A DNA stretch of 64,000 nt, from positions 65,554,293 to 65,618,292 of the forward strand of contig CM055094.1 in assembly GCA_029204225.1 (NCBI GenBank), read 5' to 3'. This stretch comes from Diphasiastrum complanatum (lineage: Eukaryota; Streptophyta; Lycopodiopsida; Lycopodiales; Lycopodiaceae). The notes under the pieces were generated by a model, which was not told where the DNA came from, searched no databases, and worked only from the letters and a program-made list of their open reading frames with translations. Position numbers and translations under genes: made by a program. Below, in pieces: positions 57,799 through 64,000 of this stretch (within the stretch, counting starts at the first letter, position 1; each line of letters starts with the position of its first letter).

Positions 57799-58520
57799 TG
57801 TTGGATTTATTTCCTCCTCTCCTAAATCCTAAGTTAATCTGCCTCCATTCATGTTGCTGTATTTTTACTTGTGTTGTCCCACAATCTGCATATTTGAACT
57901 ATTTGTCTCAACAACCTGCATTTTTACTCGCAATTTTTGATAGGCAAAAAATTTGACACTGCATGTTTACTCATAATTTCTGACAGGCGAAAAATACGAA
58001 AAAATGCGACAGTTGCACAGTTTGCATATTTAATTGTAAAATTAGACAGGCGAAAAATGTGATGGTCATCTTTAAAAAGACAAAGGTTGCCTTTAGGTAA
58101 GGACAAGGCCAAAAGCCAAAGAGTGTCACGTTTTTTGCGTTTTCAAACACATGCAATTCGAGCGGAAACTTGATGTCACAACCTCCTTACACTACTGTAC
58201 AAACAAATTTGACAACAACAACAGCCACCCACAATCTCCTACAGACAGCACAACCACTTTTGTACCTTCTTCATCTGCACACTTGTAAAATTTGTATACT
58301 GTTTCAGTATTCAAATAACGAAGCATGATTTGTAACATGTGAGATAGACATTGTAGATGCTTTCATGCATTGATTCTTTCTTTCAGACAAATTGTCAGTA
58401 ATAGGTTCATAACCTTTATAGATTATGATTAGCCTTGTGAAGCACATGGTTACGTCTGCTATTGTTTTGTGCTCACCTACTTTATTGACCTGTATATTTC
58501 GTTATACTTAATTTGATTAC
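57799..58520 (+). repeat. Copia LTR (family of 49703-50335)
   Basis: It starts TGTTGGATTTATTTCC and shares ordered blocks with 49703-50335 (ACAACAGCCACC, TGCTTTCATGCATTGATTCT, TGGTTACGTCTGCTATTG/TGGTTTTGCCCGCTATTG). It precedes decayed Copia coding sequence, so it acts as the 5' LTR of that fragment. No clear primer-binding site remains. Confidence 0.6.
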
Positions 58521-58589
58521 AGCTCTATTTGGTTCTGCGTTCAGATACTTCAATGCTTTTCTATGTTCTGTCTGGCCTTCATGACCAAC

Positions 58590-60000
58590 CATCGAAGAGC
58601 ATTCGACAACAGTTCTTGGTTTCTGGATTCCGATGTCACTTAGCATATGACTAGTCTCATTGGCTGTTTCGAGTCCTATACACCCTATAGTACCAGCAAG
58701 TATGTTCACCTTGGCGGCAATAGCACACAAGCTATTAAAGGTGAAGGTATTGTAAGATTAAGCTTTGCAAATGATCGGTCTAAGCTACTTTCTAAAGTCC
58801 TATAGTCTACAAATTTGCTCTTTGTAAGCAGAATCATAGATCTAGGACATAAAGTAGAATTCGAATGTGATCAATGCAAAGTAGTTGATAGGACATGCAA
58901 GATCCTAGCACTCGAAAAGAGACATGGATACTTGTATAGATTAAGTCATTGTTTTTCTGTCTCTAGTCAAGCACTCAGTACTTCTATTCAAGCAAATAAA
59001 AGTTTATTTTGGCATTATAGACTTCTTCACTTGAATCATGCTTCTGAATAGAAAATGTCTAAACATTCTATTGTTCTTGATCTAGACTACCCTGATCTAT
59101 TTGTCAAGATTTTTTAGTTGGTAAACGGACTAGGAAACCATTTAGATCAAGCCATCAGCATACTGCTAGAGGATTGTTAGATGTTGTACATACAAAAATT
59201 TGTGGCCCGATGCAGAATCTTCCTTTGAAGGATGAAAAATATTACATAACTTTTATTAATGAATTCTCCAGAAGAACTATGGTGTATTTTCATCAAGAAA
59301 AAATTAGAAGCTTTTAGTTGCTTCATAATCTTTAAGGAGCATGCAGAAAAAGAGAATGGAAGGACAATCAAAGCCCTGAGGTCTAACAACTACATCTCTA
59401 CAAAATCTAAGGAGTACTGCCAAAGCCAAGACATTGAGTAGCAAATTTATCACTCCTTATTCTCCTCAGTCAAATGGCTTGGCCGAGAGGAAGAACCGTG
59501 CCCTGGTTGAATAGGCTAAATGTATGATGGCGCATGCATCACTGCCCAAGAGCTTTTGAACCAAAGCTGTCTCCATTGCAGCTTCTGTCCAGAACAGATG
59601 TTCAAGCAAGGCCCTCTCAGGCAGAACACCCCATGAGATGTGGACAGGCTCTAAGCCTTCTGTGAAGAACGTACAAGTATTCGGATGCATAACCTACATG
59701 CAGATCTCAAAAGAGATGAGGAAGAAATTTGACTTCTAAGGACTCAAGACCATCTTGATTGATTATACTTCATCTAACAACACATACAGGCTGTACGATC
59801 TCGATACCTAGCAAATCTTGTTCAACCAAGATACAATCTTTATTGAGGACATCAAAGGCAAAGGCATTGCTCCAAGAGAACCTTTAATGCCTGCCATTGA
59901 TACGTCAATCTGAGCTTCAGGCTCAAGCATATCCATCGTCGATCCACTACTTGACAACGAGTCAGACGAAGATGTTGCTGCTACCCAGCAATAAGTCCCA
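58590..60000 (+). pseudogene. Copia protease-integrase remnant
   Basis: Protease WFLDSDVT-stop-HMTSLIG near 58620 (DSGAT expected). Pre-integrase LLFVSRIIDLGHKVEFEC and RHGYLYRL, then FWHYRLLHLNHAS near 59015. Integrase EFSRRTMVY-like sequence near 59260, RSNNYIST, then SPQSNGLAERKNRALVE near 59460-59510 and a C-terminal linker. There are many stops and frame changes. RT onward is missing. Confidence 0.8.
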
Positions 60001-61079
60001 AGAATGGTTCATCAGTCAATTACTCCAAGTTTCATAAAATTCATGGCCAATACTTTTCATGCATGTTTTCAGAGGTGTAATGATTATGTCCTAAGGCTTT
60101 CATGAAGTTTGGTTAGGATTGGACACCATTAAGGGTCTCAAAAAGTAAAAAAAATAGTGTATTTTTGAGGATTTTTGAGCATGAATAACTCTCAAATGGT
60201 GGTCTAGACCTGTTGGATCTTGTGATGGATTGCCTCTGATTTGAGCCATCATGCATCCAATTTGGTTGTGTGAGGCTTAGGCACCATTATGTTAAAGTCC
60301 AAAACAAATTTTCATGATCTGAGCTTGTTGGACCTAATAGAAGCCTCTATGCCTCTGTGATGAAACTTAGAAGAGTGCTTGTAACCTCTTATTGAATGCT
60401 TATTAGGCTGAAGATGGATTTTTTATGATACCATCTTGAAAAAGTGCGCCCTCCAACCTATTTTTTGGATAGTTACAGATTGCACATGTGAAGCCTAGGT
60501 TGATGTGGCATGTGTCTTGTAGATCTACTCTCCCTCCGTACCATGCTTTATAGCGACCAATTTGGTGTCATGTAGAGAAAGTTATGGCCATCGGAAGTTT
60601 GACAAATTTTCAACTAAAAAAAAAATTCGAAAAGTTTCCGAATTGGTCTAATGCATGCATGCATGCAACTCAGTTTAGTGCTTTTTTGTTGTTGAAAATG
60701 TATTGATAGACCTGTATGCATGATTGGATGCATGATACATGGGTGTTCAATAGATTGATTAGAGAAATCTCATGCATGAAGCTATTTTTAGCAATTCTAT
60801 TTCAAAAAAGCTGTTTTTCTAATTACTAGTCGATTTACGTAAAAAAATATTTTAGAAATAACTGCATGTCAAGTCTTATGCATGCCGGATGTTTCAGAAT
60901 CTTTTTGAAATGTGATGGTAACTGTGGAACTGCCAAGTCAATGCTTTAGATCGATTCTCACAGTTTTGGTCCTAATTGAACGGAATTTGAAAATCCCAGT
61001 TATGTAAAATTTTGAAAGAACCATGGATGTTTAGGATTTGTTCAAATTTGTTGGTAAATCGCCTCCTCAAGATAACCAT
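60001..61079. other. Unassigned intergenic DNA
   Basis: Short blocks suggest old LTR sequence but nothing is provable. A run TGCATGCATGCATGCA lies near 60652-60667. Confidence 0.35.
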
Positions 61080-62430
61080 TCAAAAAAATCATTGGATACA
61101 TCCATTTGAAACACCTTCCACTTGAAATAGGCAGCAAGAGATATGATAATTCTTATTATCACCATCTATGCCACGGGTGCAAAGGTTTCTTCATAATCAA
61201 GTCTATGGATTTGAGCTTGTCTTATATTTGTTGATTGTGCCACCTTGATTATACTTGGTTCGAAATACCAATTTGCATCCAATAACGTGCCTGTTTGATG
61301 GAGGATCCACAGGCTTCCATGTGCCATTGGTGATCAATGCATCATATTTTTGTTTCATTGTTTCAAACCACTCCTTTGAATTGAGTGCATCCTGGACATT
61401 ACTTGGCTCATCATGTGATATGAAATATGCATAGTTAGTGGAATCAAGATCCACTTGCTTGCCTTTGTCAACATATAAAAGCCTCTTAGGCTTGAATCTT
61501 TCTCTCAAAAATCTTCTAGGTGAGAGAACTCGAGGTGACTCCTCATCTCTTGGCCTCATCTCTCCGTAATTGTCTTTAAGAGAGATAATAGGTGATTCAA
61601 TTTGAGATGACTTGAACTTGGCCTCATCCAAGTTGAATTTTTTATTTTAAAAAAAAGTGACATCTCTACTCTCAATTATCTTTGAGGTAGTGGGAATAAA
61701 AATTTGATATGCCTTCTTGCAGATGAATACCCAACCGTGATCCTTTTGAGAGAACTTGGATCATCTTTTTTCATTGTTTTCAAGGGAATATGAGCAAAGC
61801 ATGTACTTCCAAAAACTCTAAGATGATCAACTTTAGGCCTGATGTTGAACAAGACTTCATATGGTGATTTTTCTTTAAGAGCATTGTGAGGTAATCTATT
61901 GCACAAACAGTTTGCACAATTATAGCTTCTCCCCAAAAGTCAATATGTAAAGAGGCTTGAATTCAAACTGCTTTAGCACACTTACATAAGGATCAATTTT
62001 TCCTTCGACAACCCCATTTTTTAAAGGGGAATAAGCACAAGAGAATTCTCTCTTGATCCCTTCTTGCTCATAATAGTCATGCAATCTATTGGAGATATAC
62101 TCTCCACCTCCATCACATATCAAAGCTTTAAATTTGAAAGAAAATTGTTTCTCAACATAAGCTTTGAAAACAAGGAAATAATCACCATAGCTTTAGAAGA
62201 AAGAAGATATAACCAAGTGTATATTGTGAAATCATCAATAAAAGTAACAAAGCAAGTGGCACCACCCTTGCTTTTAAATGATGAAAAGTGCACATCCGAG
62301 TGTATTAACTCCAATGGATGTGAAGTCTTGATAGAAGACTTAGGAAATGGCTTCTTATGTGATTTTGCTATTGCACAAGCCTCACATGACTTGATCTCTT
62401 TGGAAAGTGAAAGAATATTCCTCTAGTTTT
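61080..62430 (-). pseudogene. Copia integrase-RT fragment
   Basis: On the minus strand: CEACAIAKSHKKPF-type sequence near 62380, MELIHSDVHFSSFKSKGGAT and FIDDFTIYTWLYL (62314-62220), CDGGGEYISN near 62110, SPLKNGVVEGKIDPY (integrase tail, degenerate), NCLCNRLPHNALKEKSPYEV and HLRVFGSTCFAHIPLKT (61930-61790), then an acidic linker and RT start ALNSKEWFETMKQKYDALIT and VIGCKLVFRTKYNQGG (61410-61240). It ends near 61080 with FQMDVSND. Breaks lie near 61240, 61650, 61930 and 62110. It resembles elements 2 and 3. Confidence 0.85.
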
Positions 62431-62499
62431 AAGGTCTATATCTTTGGTAGGAAATCATCCATCTCCTCATTTATTTTTCTAATTTCAAGAGCCAGGATA

Positions 62500-63983
62500 C
62501 TCTATGTTATGTCCATGTCTAGTATGTGGGATTCAGAATAATTCCTGACATGGCTACATTCATTATGTTCACCTCGTATGAGATAGGTGTGTCCAACTGA
62601 ATCCTCGTGGTGGTGATTCGTTGGATTCTAAATCATAATCTGGATCTGGATGACGTGTATGCCCAATCATACAATCAACCATTGCCAATGCATCCATCCA
62701 CAAAACAGTGTCAGTTTTTGAATCATAGTGAGCACCCATTGTAGCTTTTGTGCGATCAATGGTGTAGTCCGTTGTGGAAGTATTATCATCAACTTTAAGT
62801 AGTAAAGGTTTCATCACTCATGTTGAGGAATCCACCTTTATTGTCTGCTCTCTATTCTCGAAGGTGATTTTGCTGGTTTTCCAATTATCAACTACTTGCG
62901 CAACTCATAACCAAGATCAATCCAACAAAATCCGATAGGCCACTGGGTGTTTCAAAAATGTCCATTACCACAAATGTGAAGACCAATTGTATCCCTACTA
63001 TATTTACTGAAATCTTGTCTACAATTCCTTTCGATTGCACACAAGATTGATCAACTAGCTTGATGGCGAATTTGGCAATTTTCAGGCCTTATAGACCTCA
63101 TTTCTCATAGAAAGTAGTGGAGATAAGGTTGACACATGATCCTCCATCTACTACTGCAGCTTCGAAGAGTTTGTGCTTAATAGGAAGAGTGATATTATGT
63201 TGCTGACTCTCCCAACTGCTCCCATTTTTACAACATTGCTGGCTTCTCCTCGCCATGTGCTTTTTGTATCCAATGTCTGATCTTCTGATATCGTCTTTCC
63301 TCTTCCATCACATTAGGATAAGGTAGTTATGCTCCTCCTGATGTTGAAGGTTAATCAATTGGCACTGTTACAGAGTGTGGTGACAATGGGGCTACCTCCT
63401 TGCACTTTTGTACTCGCGTAACAACTAACATTGGAACATTGGGATAGGGAGGTCTTCTTGATGCAATAGAGTGTGGACTCATACTCGTGCCTACTAATTG
63501 AACTGCAATCCAGTTCAATGGGGTGCTTGTGATGGCTCTCAATGGACAATTCTTGTACCAATGTCCATATCTGCACTCGCAGCAGGCGTTGTGGTTGTGC
63601 AACATATGTGGCATAATACTCATTAACGGCAAGATCAATGAAAAATTCTTCAGGTCCATACCATTGTTACATTTCTCGTTGGAAAAATGTTTTAACTTCC
63701 GTAGCCGTGAGATTCACCTGGGCTGGTTGAGGATTGTTTGGCCTTGGTGGTGCTGGTAGTGCCATTTTGTTGTTGCTAAGGGGCTGGTCTAAGTCTTGGT
63801 GCTATGTTAGGTGCTCCTTGATGAAAGGCATAAGATATTCTTGATTCTTTCCATGTCGTACTTGCTTCTTGAAGCAAAAGGCCTCTTAAACAACGGATGG
63901 AGCTTTACGGTCTTCTGCATGCATGAACATACAAGGTCTTCACATCAAGCTCACAAAATATAAAACCTTGGCTCTGATACCAA
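62500..63983 (-). mobile_element. LTR retroelement gag-protease region with primer-binding site
   Basis: On the minus strand, reading from the right edge: GGTATCAGAGCCAAGG (primer-binding site at about 63966-63983), a gag region, zinc-knuckle-like CCECRYGHWYKNCP near 63565, and an aspartic-protease-like VVDGGSCVNLISTTFYEK near 63145, where DGGS replaces DT/SGA. Sequence near 62560-62620 resembles the right end of the piece at 56.7-56.8 kb. The protease type resembles Ty3/Gypsy members more than Copia; RT is not in the window. The 5' LTR would begin at the last bases of the window. Frames are broken. Confidence 0.6.
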
Positions 63984-64000
63984 ATTGTGAACTTGAAGGG

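Noticed and set aside
60652-60667. TGCATGCATGCATGCA run as an RY regulatory element
   Set aside because: It is a four-unit simple repeat far from any gene, so a regulatory role has no support.

Overview
The window looks like nuclear DNA of a flowering plant. It holds a spliced gene with GT-AG introns, a MOS2-type G-patch/KOW gene, many plant LTR retrotransposons primed by initiator tRNA-Met (TGGTATCAGAGC), a chromodomain Ty3/Gypsy remnant, a likely CACTA terminus and very long CT/CA microsatellites. I saw no bacterial or organellar gene, no rRNA or tRNA gene and no CRISPR array. The species cannot be fixed from the sequence alone.

Layout. 1-2.6 kb: unassigned DNA, a GC-rich Gly/Ala/Ser-coding repeat, then the 3' tail of a dead Copia element. 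3.9-5.9 kb: a spliced plus-strand host gene I cannot name, with microsatellites beside its splice sites. 7.3-12.9 kb: Copia element 1 (plus), complete in structure (two LTRs, TSD CGTTC) but with a broken pol. 15.6-21.8 kb: Copia element 2 (minus), nearly intact (two 682-bp LTRs, TSD GAGAG, one premature stop). 22.1-25.7 kb: truncated related Copia element 3 (minus) with its 5' LTR. 25.8-29.2 kb: duplicated microsatellites, a chromovirus end fused to a Copia leader/gag fragment, short tandem repeats and a 47-bp hairpin made from Copia gag.

30.5-32.7 kb: intact MOS2-like gene (minus), the best host gene here, with two perfect G-boxes upstream. 33.3-35.8 kb: possible LINE tail and a dispersed retroelement piece. 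35.9-41.7 kb: Copia element 4 (plus), both LTRs present, several frameshifts. 41.7-44.4 kb: deleted chromovirus (minus), apparently interrupted by a CACTA-like end at 44,439. 46-50 kb: further Copia 3' ends whose LTRs are rich in TCGAC. 51.9-53 kb: a minus-strand Copia tail and LTR. 54-56 kb: a Gypsy 3' LTR and a dense microsatellite field. 57.8-60 kb: a Copia LTR plus decayed protease/integrase. 61-62.4 kb: a Copia integrase/RT fragment (minus). 62.5 kb to the end: the gag/protease part of another LTR element whose primer-binding site lies at the window edge.

Only the MOS2-like gene and the gene at 3.9-5.9 kb look like host genes; nearly everything else is layered transposon debris. I found no convincing new multi-gene system. 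The most notable items are the 47-bp foldback, the microsatellite-bounded introns of the unnamed gene, the tandem-repeat expansion in the MOS2 homologue, the repeated chromovirus/Copia neighbourhood with complementary gag deletions, and the palindrome-bearing and TCGAC-rich LTRs.
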